64,000 bases of DNA, taken from Apostichopus japonicus. Taxonomy: Eukaryota > Echinodermata > Holothuroidea > Aspidochirotida > Stichopodidae. The stretch lies in NCBI RefSeq assembly GCF_037975245.1, contig NC_092561.1, positions 3,579,001 to 3,643,000 on the forward strand, written 5' to 3'. Shown piece by piece: positions 1-13,700 of this stretch. How positions within the stretch are numbered: the first letter of the stretch is position 1; each line of letters opens with the position of its first letter. The notes under the pieces are model-generated. The model was not told where the DNA came from. It searched no databases and was given only the letters and a program-made list of their open reading frames with translations. Both the position numbers and the translations under genes were made by a program.

Positions 1-299
1 CTGTTAAACTGCCCCCCTCTGGCACAACCCACCATCTAACCCCCCCTCCCTCCCCCTGCATCGTAGAAATGTTAATCCCTTCATGTGACCCTCTGTGCGA
101 ATACATTTGAAAGCTACTGATAGAGGGAAAAGAAACCAATGATTAGGAAAAACTTTGTAATATATGTTTTTATCAATGTTAAGGTTATCCTGATTATTCC
201 TGAAGATTATCACAATGGAACATAAAAACAGCCTGAAATTTGAATACATACTTTGTAGCATGTTACATGGGACATACCAGGGTGTTATTTTAATCCACA

Positions 300-1714
300 C
301 ACTAAGGACTTATGTACCATACACACTAATGACTTGTGTATCACACACTAATGACTTACATATCACACTAATGACTATACGGACCACACACTAATGACTT
401 ACATTTCACACACTAATAAGTTACGTACCACACACTAATGACTTACGTATCACACACTAATGACTTATGTACGACATACTTATGACTTACGTACCACACA
501 CTGACTTATGTACCATACACACTAATGACTTATGTATCACACACTTATGACTTACGTATTACACACTTATGACTTACGTACCACACACTAATGACTTATG
601 TACCACACACTAATGACTTACGTACCACACACTGACTTATGTACCATACACACTAATGACTTGTGTATCACACACTAATAACTTACATATCACACTAATG
701 ACTATACGGACCACACACTAATGACTTACATTTCACACACTAATAAGTTACGTACCACACACTAATGACTTACGTATCACACACTAATGACTTATGTACG
801 ACATACTTATGACTTACGTACCACACACTGACTTATGTACCATACACACTAATGACTTATGTATCACACACTTATGACTTACGTATTACACACTTATGAC
901 TTACGTACCACACACTAATGACTTATGTACGACATACTTATGACTTACGTAACACACACTGACTTATGTACCATACACACTAATGACTTGTGTATCACAC
1001 ACTAATAACTTACATATCACACTAATGACTATACGGACCACACACTAATGACTTACATTTCACACACTAATAAGTTACGTACCACACACTAATGACTTAC
1101 GTATCACACACTAATGAATTATGTACGACATACTTATGACTTACGTACCACACACTGACTTATGTACCATACACACTAATGACTTATGTATCACACACTT
1201 ATGACTTACGTATTACACACTTATGACTTACGTACCACACACTAATGACTTATGTACGACATACTTATGACTTACGTACCACACACTGACTTATGTACCA
1301 TACACACTAATGACTTATGTATCACACACTTATGACTTACGTATTACACACTTATGACTTACGTACCACACACTTATGAAGTACAAGCCACACATCATTG
1401 ACTTATGTGCCACACAGAAATGACTCACGTACCACACACTAATGACTCACGTACCATACAGTAATGACCTATGTACCACACACTAATGACTCACGTACTA
1501 CACACTAATGACCTATGTACCACACACTAATGACTCACGTACCACACACTAATGACTTATGTACCACACACTAATGACTTATGTACCACACACTAATGAC
1601 TCACATACAACACAGTAATGACTCACGTACCACACACTAATGACTCATATACCACACACTAATGACTCACGTACCACACAATAATGACTCACGTACCACA
1701 CACTAATGACTTAC
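300..1714. repeat. 22-bp minisatellite starting at exon 24 donor
   Basis: About 60 tandem units of the type cacacactaatgacttacgtac. Three long blocks repeat every 327 bp (marker ctatacggacc at 375, 702 and 1029). On the gene strand each unit reads GTAAGTCATT or GTGAGTCATT, a 5' splice-site consensus, and the first unit is the exon 24 donor itself. Confidence 0.95.
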
Positions 1715-1796
1715 CATGTACTTCCTTCGCCATCTCTCTGGCCGAATGCACTGTAGGATCCATCATTCAACCTGTACTGAAGTTCTCTCTCATATC
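1715..1796 (-). CDS. A2M-like exon 24 (last exon in window)
   Basis: Encodes [19 protein letters not shown] and then QRDGEGSTW (Trp split across the junction), the family block GYQRQLNY...DGSYSaFG....GnTWLTAFV. Donor TG|GTAAGTC is the first unit of the 22-bp array. The next exon is outside the window. Confidence 0.94.
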
Positions 1797-4700
1797 CTGT
1801 TAAAGAAAACATAAGCGTAACATTCTATCAGCTAAACCTACTGTATGCACACAAGGTAGTTATCAGCTGGAGGTAACACTTGATTCACTTCGACTATGTT
1901 TCATAAATTCAACATAGCACTTATTTCTTTTCCTTTTTGAGAATGTATATCAAATGCGTACGAATATACGCAAAATTAGGTAAAGATTACTAGATGTACT
2001 AGCTGCAAGGAAGTGTTATTATAGCTAGAAATTAACTATGATAAAAATAACTAAGTGCTGAAGGGGTGTGGGGTGGGACACTGGAGATGGGGTGGTAATC
2101 CAATACCAGAAATGATTAAAAACATGATATTAATTAATTAACAGCAGGAGCAAAGCAATACTGGGGAATAATGAAATGAGACCACTTACCTATCTGCATA
2201 TATTCCTTGGCTTGATTGTACACTTCGGGAAAGTTCACACGTTGATTAGTGTGAACCAAATACATCAGGACGAAGATGTTAGGTGTGAAACCAATCATGT
2301 TCTGTTCCCCACAGCCGGTGGGCATGCGAACGAGGGATCCCAGATTTGTCAGTACCGGGCCAAGAACATTTCCTAAAAGTAAAATAATGATTCCGATAAA
2401 AGGAATGTTCTCATGTTATCTCCACACTCAGGAATGATGTACTACTTTTACATCTCGTAAAGTATTCATCCTCAGCAAGTACCCAACTACTTTAAACTTT
2501 AGCGTCTGAGTACTGCATGATGAGTACCAGTACTTTAACATTTAGGATTACTTTTGAAAAGAAAATTGCCACAAGGACTGACATTATTCAAACTGACAAC
2601 TCCTTGCCAATGGAATCTTAAATGTGACCTCAGCCTCATTATGGCTGGAAATGAAGAAATGATCAATATGATTTTCTTTGCCTGAGATGACACCTAAATT
2701 CAAACTTGTTCTGTCTGTCTAAATTGAGAGAGTAAACATATAAGTATAATTTTAAGAGGCCCCTTTGACTTTCAGAAGGCCCAAACAATTTGTTTTTCCA
2801 GCCTGTGTGGATCCTTCTATTCACCCTGTCCTCCCAGAAATAGAGGTCCACTGACTCCAGGTTGAGAACCATGTGGTTGCTATCCAGAAAAAGGCACAGT
2901 TATGCATGGTAAATGGAGATACCTGTACAGTTATGCATTGTAAAGGGACATACCTGTACAGTTATGCATTGTAAAGGGACATACATGTACAGTTATGCAT
3001 GGTAAAGGGACATACTGTACCTGTAACCTGTACTTTACATGATCCTGTTCCAGGGACAGTATTGAATGGAAATTCAAGAGAGACTTCTTCGAGAAACGAA
3101 CCACCCTCAGCATCTGAAATTATTATAGAAGAGACATTTACTTGATGATATCATGGGGGGGGGGCAGGGTTGGTGGGGGAAGGGGTAAAATCACAAAATT
3201 TGTAAGGATAATTATTTACACTTTCTCCAACTGGTTTTTTTTAAAACAGCAGTTCAGATTGGAATCTTTATTTGTAGGCTGGATTTTGCCTGCGAACTAC
3301 CTTTTGAGAAAACCGCTTAGTTAGGAGGAAGCTGTGATGTGCGTTGTGTATATATGCAGCCATTAATTCATAAGATCAGTGACAAAACCTCATTCCATTA
3401 CATCAGATATCAAGTGGTTGCTATGGGGAAACCACAGTAGAAGCACCGAGTGACCAACTAGTTGCACTACAGAAAGCGGACTTTAAGTCACCCGTTGCTT
3501 AAAACTAGATGATCCAAACACAACATAAATATAAACCATAATTTCAATCGACTTGTAATATCCAGACTGTACTGCTTTCACCTGTACTGAATTCTTTTAG
3601 TGATGTACAACAATAGGAGTGGTAATGTGATGAAAATTGTGATCAAAATCATTCAAAAAGCAAAAGAGTAGTGAGTTCTCACCATCTGGACAGATCAAGA
3701 AGTTGATTGCCCTTTCAACTTCAGTACCCTCTGCCTTTAAAGAGGAAAGTAAGATACAAAGTCAAAGAAAAAATCTTATAAGAAACAAAAACAAAAATCA
3801 AAATATAACCAATTGATTGAACTAATGTAGCAGAGTGGAGAAATCTGTTTTTAAAATAATTTGATTCGTTCCTTTCCCACCATTGCAATAAATATTTTTA
3901 CCCTATTCCCGGAGACAAAAACGAAATTTTGGTTATCCTGTGTATTGGTATAGCTGCTAACTAGATCTTATGTAGCTCCATTATGTGGATCTCTGAATGT
4001 GCCTTGCTATTCTACATTGATAAAGACTAACTAAATTGCCAAATGCTGCGATGGTATTCTGGTCACCACAAGTTGCAAGGTGTATCGCCTGCTCGCCCAG
4101 TCACTATAATTTTTTTTTTTTACTGTCATGTCCCGCATTTTCGGAGCACTCCCTAGTGTCAGTATGTGCAGTATGAATATCATGTTTCTATCAGATCAAG
4201 GTTGGGAACTGTTCATACTGTCAGTACAAGTGCTTTGAAGCATATATGGGAGACCAGTTTAGAGAGGTATTAGCATTAGGAAATTGTCCCAACTGGCTGG
4301 CCTGATTCCAAGTTAGCTACAGTGTAAACCAACTCATCAATCACTCAATGGAGTAACCATATCAGTCACCGACTATAACAAAGAAGACATTTCTACAAAC
4401 TAGGACACTTATTCACAGTGCCATTTGTTTATGCTTGTACCTCAGAAAATTCATGTTTCTTGAAACATGGTGAAGAAATGTCACAGTATCGAAGTAAGGC
4501 CAAAGTGTTCAGCTATACACACATAACAATAGTTTATCCCTGGTCACAAGCACACACCTTAGTCTGCATCATTCAAACAGATGCTCCTGGGACACTAAAG
4601 TAAGCCATATCTGTGCATTCTCAGTCCCATAGTGTGCTGCCACAATCTGGTGTTTACCAGTTACCTCACATGCAGGACTTGGGTGAAGAGTAGCTTTTGA

Positions 4701-7700
4701 GAACATACAGTTTAATGATCCAGCTTTCAAAGCTTCAAAGCAAGTCATGTGCCTTTTAATACCCACTAGTTACACAATTAAACTATCTTAATCAAGTTTG
4801 TTGCAGAAAGTAATCAGTATGCAATACAAACTAGTTTGCCACAAATCTTTAATGTGATGTTAGAAAGTGATAAATGTACAAATTTGAACAAGACTGAGAT
4901 GGATCAATTTCTGGTCAAGAATTATACCACAATACCTAATGAAGACATCACAAATGGAATAAAAACATACCTGTCAATAACGTATAAATACTTAATAAAT
5001 AAAAGTACAGTTTAGAAATAAAGCTCAAGTTCGTCATATATATTTAGTTTGTTCATTTCTTGCATAGATCGGAATGCATTTTCTACGTCTTAAAACAAAA
5101 GGTCTGGAAGATTGGTCACATGTCCCTCGACCTTTATAGTTTGTATCGACACTGCAGATATGATAAGTACTGTACATACCTCAACTAGAACAGTCCTATT
5201 CACTGCATCCCAGACATCTAATAGTTCATCTATACTGTTCCCTGTTTTTCCACACTCTGGTAAATCTTGAGAAGGAGGTATATATTCCCCAAGCGCTATC
5301 AACAAGACAAAGAAAACAAATAAATCGATTGTCATTATTGCTGTTTGCCAGTAGAAAGAACACTACACTTGCATGTATCTTCCAGTAGACCTAAAAACGT
5401 AATTATGAGGTGGTCAAATTGTTATGATCATTATTCCTAACCAAAGTCCCATATCACTGCTTGATATCAGCAAATATTATCAGGCTGCTCTCATATACCT
5501 GTAAATATTATCAAGCTGCTCTCATATATCTGTAAATATTATCAAGCTGCTCTCATGTATCTGTGAATATTATCAAGCTGCTCTCATATATCTGTGAATA
5601 TTATCAAGCTGCTCTCATATATCTGTGAATAGTATCAGACTGCTCTCATATATCTGTGAATATTATCAGGCTGCTCTCATATACCTGTAAATATTATCAG
5701 GCTGCTCTCATATATCTGTAAATATTATCAGGCTGCTCTCATATATCTGTGAATAGTATCAGACTGCTCTCATATATCTGTGAATATTATCAGGCTGCTC
5801 TCATATACCTGTAAATATTATCTGGCTGCTCTCATATACCTGTAAATATTATCAGGCTGAGCTCATATACCTGTAAATATTATCAGGCTGCTCTCATATA
5901 TCTGTATATATTATCAGGCTGCTCTCATATATCTGTATATATTATCAGGCTGCTCTCATATCTCTGTAAATATTATCAAGCTGCTCTCATATATCTGTAA
6001 ATATTATCAAGCTGCTCTCATATACCTGTAAATATTATCAGGCTGCTCTCATATATCTGTGAATATTATCAGGCTGCTCTCATATATCTGTGAATATTAT
6101 CAAGCTGCTCTCATATACCTGTAAATATTATCTGGCTGCTCTCATATACCTGTAAGTATTATCAGGCTGCGCTCTTATATCTGTGAATATTATCAGGCTG
6201 CTCTCATATACCTGTAAATATTATCTGGCTACTCTCATATACCTGTAAGTATTATCAGGCTGCGCTCTTATATCTGTGAATATTATCAGGCTGCTCTCAT
6301 ATATCTGTAAATATTATCTGGCTACTCTCATATACCTGTAAGTATTATCAGGCTGCGCTCCTATATCTGTGAATATTATCAAGCAGCTCTCATATACCTG
6401 TAAATATTATCTGGCTGCTCTCATATAACTGTAAATATTATCAGGCTGCTCTCATATATCTGTATACATTATCAGGCTGCTCACATATATCTGTATATAT
6501 TGTCAGGCTGCTCTCATATCTCTGTAAATATTATCAAGCTGCTCTCATATATCTGTAAATATTATCAAGCTGCTCTCATATACCTGTAAATATTATCAGG
6601 CTGCTGTCATATCTCTGTAAATATTATCAGGTTGCTTTCATATATCTGTAAATATTATCAAGCTGCTCTCATATATCTGTTAATATTATAATTACAATAA
6701 ACCAATAACTGTAGCATACATGATTGGTGTCTTGACCAATAAACCTATAGCTGTAGCATACATGGCTTACCTATGATTGGTATCTTGCCCAATACTCGTG
6801 GTATTATGCTAAATTCAACAGATCCAGCTTGTCCTCCACACACGCACAGGTATTTGAAGAAATCTTGATCCTGTATGCTAAAGTAGGAAGAAGGCTCAAG
6901 ACGCACGACCACCTTTGGAGGAGAAATACATTTCAACAAAGTGATTATTAATATCTGTAGAAATACATGTAAAAACATGAGCGACCGAGACACTACTTGA
7001 AATATATCAATACAGCAAACTTAAAACTAGTTGAGCTTTATAACATTATTTCATTTTGAGACAAATCAAGTGCTTGAGTTGGTTTTGTTGAAATATCTGG
7101 CAGTATAAGCCTCAACAGATTAATATTAACAAGTGTCGGTCATGTTCCTTACCTGAAGCAGAGTATGGCAAAGGGAAGGTAGCTTTACGTTAATATTTTT
7201 ATACCTGTTTCGGTAGACCGTTTCAAGTGACTGTTTTAAGATTTTAATTATCTGGCTCTACTATGAATTGGAAAAACATGGCCTGCAATGTACCCCCATT
7301 AGTGCATTGAACGGGTAGAAGAATAGACATATGCAACTAGCATAGAAAACAACTGAACTAACAATTTAAGAAAGGTTAATATTGAATGAAAGAGTATTAT
7401 CCATGTTGGTTCACAACCAAAATTAAGAACTTTTACACTGAGATTTTGAACAACCTGGCCAGTTAACAACAGAAACAATTACAATTAACATTAACGAAAG
7501 TAAACAATTTATGCCAACAACGCATGAAACTTCCTAAGCATAATTGGGTCGAAGAATGCACATACCGTGAAGCATTCACTAAGGTAGTTAAACACTGTTA
7601 TCTTCAAGGGAAATTCTTCATCCTGTATGACTGAATAAGGCAACACGGTTGAGATGAAAAACGGTTGGAAAACACGTAAGGATATCGGTTCTGCTATTCC

Positions 7701-10700
7701 GATTCCATGTTCAGCAGAGGTGCAGAAGCCTGTCGTGACCCAGTCAGTAATGGAGTGGGGGACGGTGTGACTGACAGTGCTTACCCCTTCTTTGCTAAAT
7801 TAAAATGAGAAATGATGGCAATATGAGGATTTAAGGTCAGACAAATACTGATAAATACTCACTGAAAGTGTAACAAGGTCTGATTAATTAGATTAATACA
7901 CACTTGCGAGAACATGAAGTAACCACAACAGTTTTTGAATGTGTGTTTTTTTAATGTCCGCACTTCTTGCTTACTGTATAATATACTGCCATTTAATTAC
8001 CACAACAGGCCGACTCACATGTTAAATGGTCAAAACTAGAATGTCACATGATCATTCTCCTTTGGTTCATTAACCGTTCACCAATTGAGAATAATTGATG
8101 GGGAATTGTATCGCAAAATGCTAACGTATAAAAAATGGTCAAATTGCTATACAAGTGGGAGATGTAAAGCAGTTTTGTGCACACAGAAACCATTGTATTT
8201 TATAAGGGACAGTTCAGAGACTTCACCAAATTATTCCCTGACAGGGACGCAGCCAGGGGGGGGGGAGCAGGGGGAGAGACTGCTCCCCCTTTTCAGTGTC
8301 GAAAAAAATGTTTACTCGAGTATAATTGTAGTAACATTCAGGCCTACTGATTCAACTACTTACATAGTTTGGCAGATGCAATTAGCTAAATTTAGCCAAT
8401 AGCCTATTACAAGCCTACAGTTGGCCACTGCGTAATAAAATACACATTGCCTACCTAACTGCACTCGATGGAGTGTCACGAACTGTATGCACAACGACGT
8501 CGACAACGTTCGTTCTCATCCTTTCTATGATTCTTCCTAAGTTGTTGCACGAAACGAATGTTATGAGGCTAAGCTAGCAATCGTTCGTGATACACACTTC
8601 CTATAAATAATTATTGCACCGCTAAAACGATATTTATTTTTAGGTCACTGCACATCTGGCTGTCTTACAAAATATGGAAGTTTATATTGTCCATCAGTTA
8701 AGTTCGTCAAATGTATTAAAGTCCAGACATTGGAAAATGTACAAGAACCATCCTGGCTACGTCGCTGTTCCCTGGCCATCCATGATGGTTTAGACTCATA
8801 TAAGAAATATCTTTAATTATTTAAATCCTCCATAAACACAAACCTTCCATGGACCTTTAAATTAACAATAATATCTCTATCTGTATCGACAAAGCTTTCA
8901 AGAACATTTACCATGAAAATGCCAGGCCTCGAAATTTGGGGTTGAGTTACCTGTTGTTCGCCAGTGGCAAAATAAGACATGAATTTGCATCTTTTTGCTT
9001 TCCAGTGTACATCAAGACCATTTTATTTTATAATTATTTGTTTCTTAACAAGTCTCCTTAATCATCGTCATAACTACGTAGTACTGCTCATTTTCAGCAG
9101 ATATTGTTGGGCTGCGATCAGATGTAGCCTGCTGTACAATAACTGATGAGTGTTGTAATTCACAACAGTGCTAGTTAAAAATTGTTTCTAGATTGCAGAC
9201 CTTCTAAGGCACTTGCAATTTTTTAAGGAAGTTGCTAAAATTGTAAAATTCTAGGCATGCCTGATCATATGACAGACCACCTACTGTGACCCACTAGATA
9301 AAGATCACAGACTACACACTGTGACCCACTACATATAGCCGAAGTTAAGCATATAATATGAAATGAACATACTAACAGACTGTCAAGTAAATGATATAAT
9401 AACAACAACTTACCCTATCGTGGACAAATGCCAAAGCCAAGTGTCAGGGAAATGGGTTCGAAGTTGATAAATAGGACCAGATTTAGGTACTTCAGGTATT
9501 ATGTCAGCCCTATTCACAACATTGAAATCAGGGAGACCACCAGGTCCAGGTACACCTCTTAATCCAGGATTTCCCATCGCTGTAGGAAAGTGTTTGGAGT
9601 GAGGTGTGTATCTCATGTAATAAGTAGGAGTAGATGTTCGAGCTTTGCATCACAATAGAGAAAAAGGGAAAATGAAGAAATAAAACAATTAAAAATCCAG
9701 CAAGACATTACCTGTGGGTGAGATTTCTACTTCTAAAGGGCATAGCTGGTGGTTTTTTGACATCCTCTAATCCGCTCAAATGTATGCTACATTGAATATT
9801 TACACTTGTACCTTTCCATTGATGTATGGCATATTGTATTCATTTCTTTTGGAACTAGGTAAAACGTGATCAAACCTAGCACTTTGGAAAAGGAATTTGA
9901 TCTTTTAGCAAAATTTCCTAAGCGCTCACGCCACTGCAGGTCACCCTGTGACATACATGTGCCGCGTTGGTTGACGAAATAGTTAGATCAAGCTATTCAC
10001 TTGAGCACTAACCGACTACGCTGATAGGACACCCTGTCATACTGTTAATATCAAAATGCAAATAAATTGTGTAAGTACTGTAGGAGGTTACAAAAGCAGC
10101 CACAAAAAACAGCCACAGCCACAGAGACTGACTTCGGTCAGCTTGGGACTTCGGTCAGCTCGCGAGTTCCTGCTTGCAGGAGGATCTAATAAACATACAT
10201 ACATACATACGCACATACATACATACAATTTAGTGATGCACACTAACACGTACGAACGATATGTATTGCAGGTTTGTATATATATTTTACTGATACGGCT
10301 GAAAAGCTTTCGCGTTTTTGAAGATTTGAAACTCGCATCTATGGAAGATGGAATCTATCAGGCACTATTTTTACCGTGGTTTTTCCTTTCCCTTGGGTAT
10401 CTGCTTCTGTAAGAGTTGTGACTTTCTGAGAGCCTTACATTATGGCAGTGAGACTGAGACATACCCAAAGCATTATATTTTGTGGATTCGATTAATATTG
10501 CATCCACTGACTGGAAACTAACTGCAAACACGATTAATTGCAACAACAAATTAATGAATGGTTGAGACGTCGACATATTTCACAAAAGTAAGCCTTTCAA
10601 TTGTGGCAAGATCTGGATATCTTGTGGCACAGTATGTATACCAGCCTATAATAGCAGCGAATTTTACAAAATATGACCAGACGTTTAGCCAGTTTATTAA

Positions 10701-13700
10701 GCATACTTTTACTTTGAATTGAAGAATTGCTACCTAAAATGAGTTTTAAAATGTGTGATCAATTCTAACAACCATTTCTTCCTCTTGTAGCTGCATATTT
10801 ATTGGAAGAGTGAAGTTAATAAAAGCTTCACTTTCTTACGAGAAGTACGTGGAAAGTCCATTGTTCTTGTTTCGCATTCTTGGTACACTTCGCACAATGA
10901 TGTCACATGGTGACCTGTACGTTCATGAGCTTTAATGCTTCACGTTTCTGGTCAGTGAGAATCTGCTAACTTTGATATCAAATTTTTCTTATTTACTGTC
11001 TCTTTCAACTACCTTGGAACCACAGTATCGTGTGTGCACTAAACTACTTTTGTATGAGCCTCACAACAACAACAAAAAGAATTTCGCCTCCAGCTTTGCA
11101 TTTTAAAATTACTGATTTCAATTTCTGAAACCTGAATTAACAGCAGGAACAAGGTGACTAAGTTTCTTCCAACTCACATAACCCGATCATAGATAATTAG
11201 AGGTTTGTGGGTGTTATTACCAAAGACTAAACTGTATATACTGTAATCATACATCTAAAACTAAGGACATCTAAAGCTTGGGGACATCTAAAGCTTAGGA
11301 CATCTAAAGCTTATGACATCACAAGCTTAGGTCATATAAAGCTTAGGACATCTAAAGCTTTGCCTAACAACCAGTCACAGAAGTATGTGAACCTAATATA
11401 TGGATTCTGACTGAATCAAATTTTGTCATAACAAAACTGATGAAGAAGGTTTAGCACAAGATGATTATTTTGCCCCAGAAAGTCAATTACCCATTACTCC
11501 TGTATAACATCATTGTGTACTGATTTTTAATAACTTACTTTCTGTGTAAACGTAACATGGACGTGTCTCAATGAAAAGGTTAGACAAAATTTGAACACCT
11601 GAGCTCTGGAACATAGAAAAAGTAAAAGAAATGTGTAAGGCATAAACTGACTGGATATAAAAAAAAAAGAATGATCAAAAAAATCTGCAGAAACGCTTAT
11701 AAAATAGCATCTCGTCATTATTGGTATTACCTGAAGGGTGTTGTAGATTTTATGTAGAGGCAGGGATTATGAAGAAAGTGATATTCAAATACTGCTGTTT
11801 GTCGTAACCAGTGGGTGTGCTGGCAGGACCTCACAGGGTGAGATTCTTATCTATTGGCCCACAAATGCCTTGAAAGAGTTAACCCTACACTGGACACTTC
11901 ACCTAAGGGAGCTCTTACGCTAGGATCCAGATCTGATCTCGAGATCTGAAGTATGTACTTCTCAACTATCAAACAAAATCACATTTCCTACTATCGTGGG
12001 TTCTTTCTGTGGAGTACGTCCTTTTGGGGTAATTCTTTGTGCTTCACTGATCTTACTGCTGTGCTGCCAACAAACATTATATACTCAGCATATAATAGGC
12101 TGTCGGCCTAGCCTAGTACATGCATGTTCTGTAGCAATTACCGATCTTCTGTGTTATATGAGGGTTTACTTCTGTAAAGGTATTTAAGTTGTTATTGATG
12201 TCAGTAGCCTACTATGTACAAGAGTACATACAGTCTTGTCCTATATGTGTACAAGTACAGTACTGTGGCACATGCACAACTAATGGCAACCATGGCTATT
12301 GTTTTATTTTTCAAAGTGCATTTGCGCAATATCCACTCCCAGTCCTTAATACTCGGGCAACATCTAGTTAGAGACATGGGGGGGGGGGGCGGTGATCATA
12401 GTACTACCAAAGTGTAGATGCATCCAGATTAGCGTTTTATTTTACCCAGCTGAAGAGATAAAGATTGATCATGCTAAAAATTTCATGAAGCTTTCGAAAT
12501 CAGTTTCCTGAAGTTTGTAACTCAAGAGTACATACATCACTTACAATCATTATTCCAGACATTGTCACAAGAATTCCATTTAAGTGGTAAAATTGCATAT
12601 TTCAGAATCTTTGGAGAAGCTGGTCAACTTGGGGCCATTTTTAGTAATTTAACTGCATACAGGAGTCACTTACGATCAATAAATATTGAACAAGTGTAAC
12701 GAATCAACGAGATGCATAGCATTACCTGGAAAGCTTCTAAGGAATCAAAATGTAGCGATTTGCTCCATGTTCTGGTTGAAGTTCTAGGTGGAGGTGGAAG
12801 TCGAGGTGGAAATCGAGGTGGAAATCGAGGTAGCTGAAGGCTTGGGAACCGACCAAAGGAAGGAACTGATCGTTTGGACATGTCTCGTGCTGTGACTGGA
12901 CAACTCTCATTCAGTCCATGTTCTTCTACAGCAAACATCGACATTGGTGAAAACACCTGGCAACAAATGAGTGCACATGAGATATGACAGCTGCATGCAT
13001 GGAAAAAGCAGTATATAGTTTAAAAATTGCGGATCATGGTATCTTTCCTCTGAGGTATCGACCCGGGAACCTCCCCATTGCTTAGCCTCATTGCTTCAAC
13101 ATGCCACCGCCTTTATCCACTCTGCCACAGCACCGGTACGATAATGTGATCATGACAAATGTCAGGGAGAACTTTGATTCTGCTAGGGAGTAGGTTTGCC
13201 AGGTTAGCATTTCGATGTCTTTTTGGCGGATAGTTTGTCTCTTTAACCCTTTCTTGAGGAGCTTAAGAAATTGTACATTGTAGTTTTGACTGAGTTCTAT
13301 ATATATTATATTATTAATAGTGTATCAGCCTTAATTGGAGTTTTAGTAAGGAATCAATCACAAATAAAAACCAGTCCTCACTTGAAAGAATGAGCCCTAT
13401 TAGATATACTTTGAGAACTGTTCAACTGTTGAATATCTAATATTAAATTGTTATACCTGTTCAGAAGTGATCCTGTTGCTGTCAGCTAAAAGTAAAATGC
13501 TTTTATCGACAGATCCAATAGCACACAATGATAGTGGAGAAGCACGGATGTTGAGTAACACATCTGATCCTGGGTAAACTTGTCCACTGTTGAAATCTAA
13601 CGAAACCTTTTTAAATGAGCAAAAAATGGGGGTAGAACATTAGGAATTATCGCAACATCAGAGAAACATCAGGGCTGATGAGTAATCATTATTAATGTAG

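Noticed and set aside
300-1714. CRISPR-like regular repeats
   Set aside because: Units are directly tandem with no unique spacers, and the DNA is eukaryotic.
11755-11812. Possible exon [20 protein letters not shown] between A2M exons 15 and 16
   Set aside because: It has AG and GT borders, but its phase does not fit exon 15, and exon 16 already continues the family alignment.
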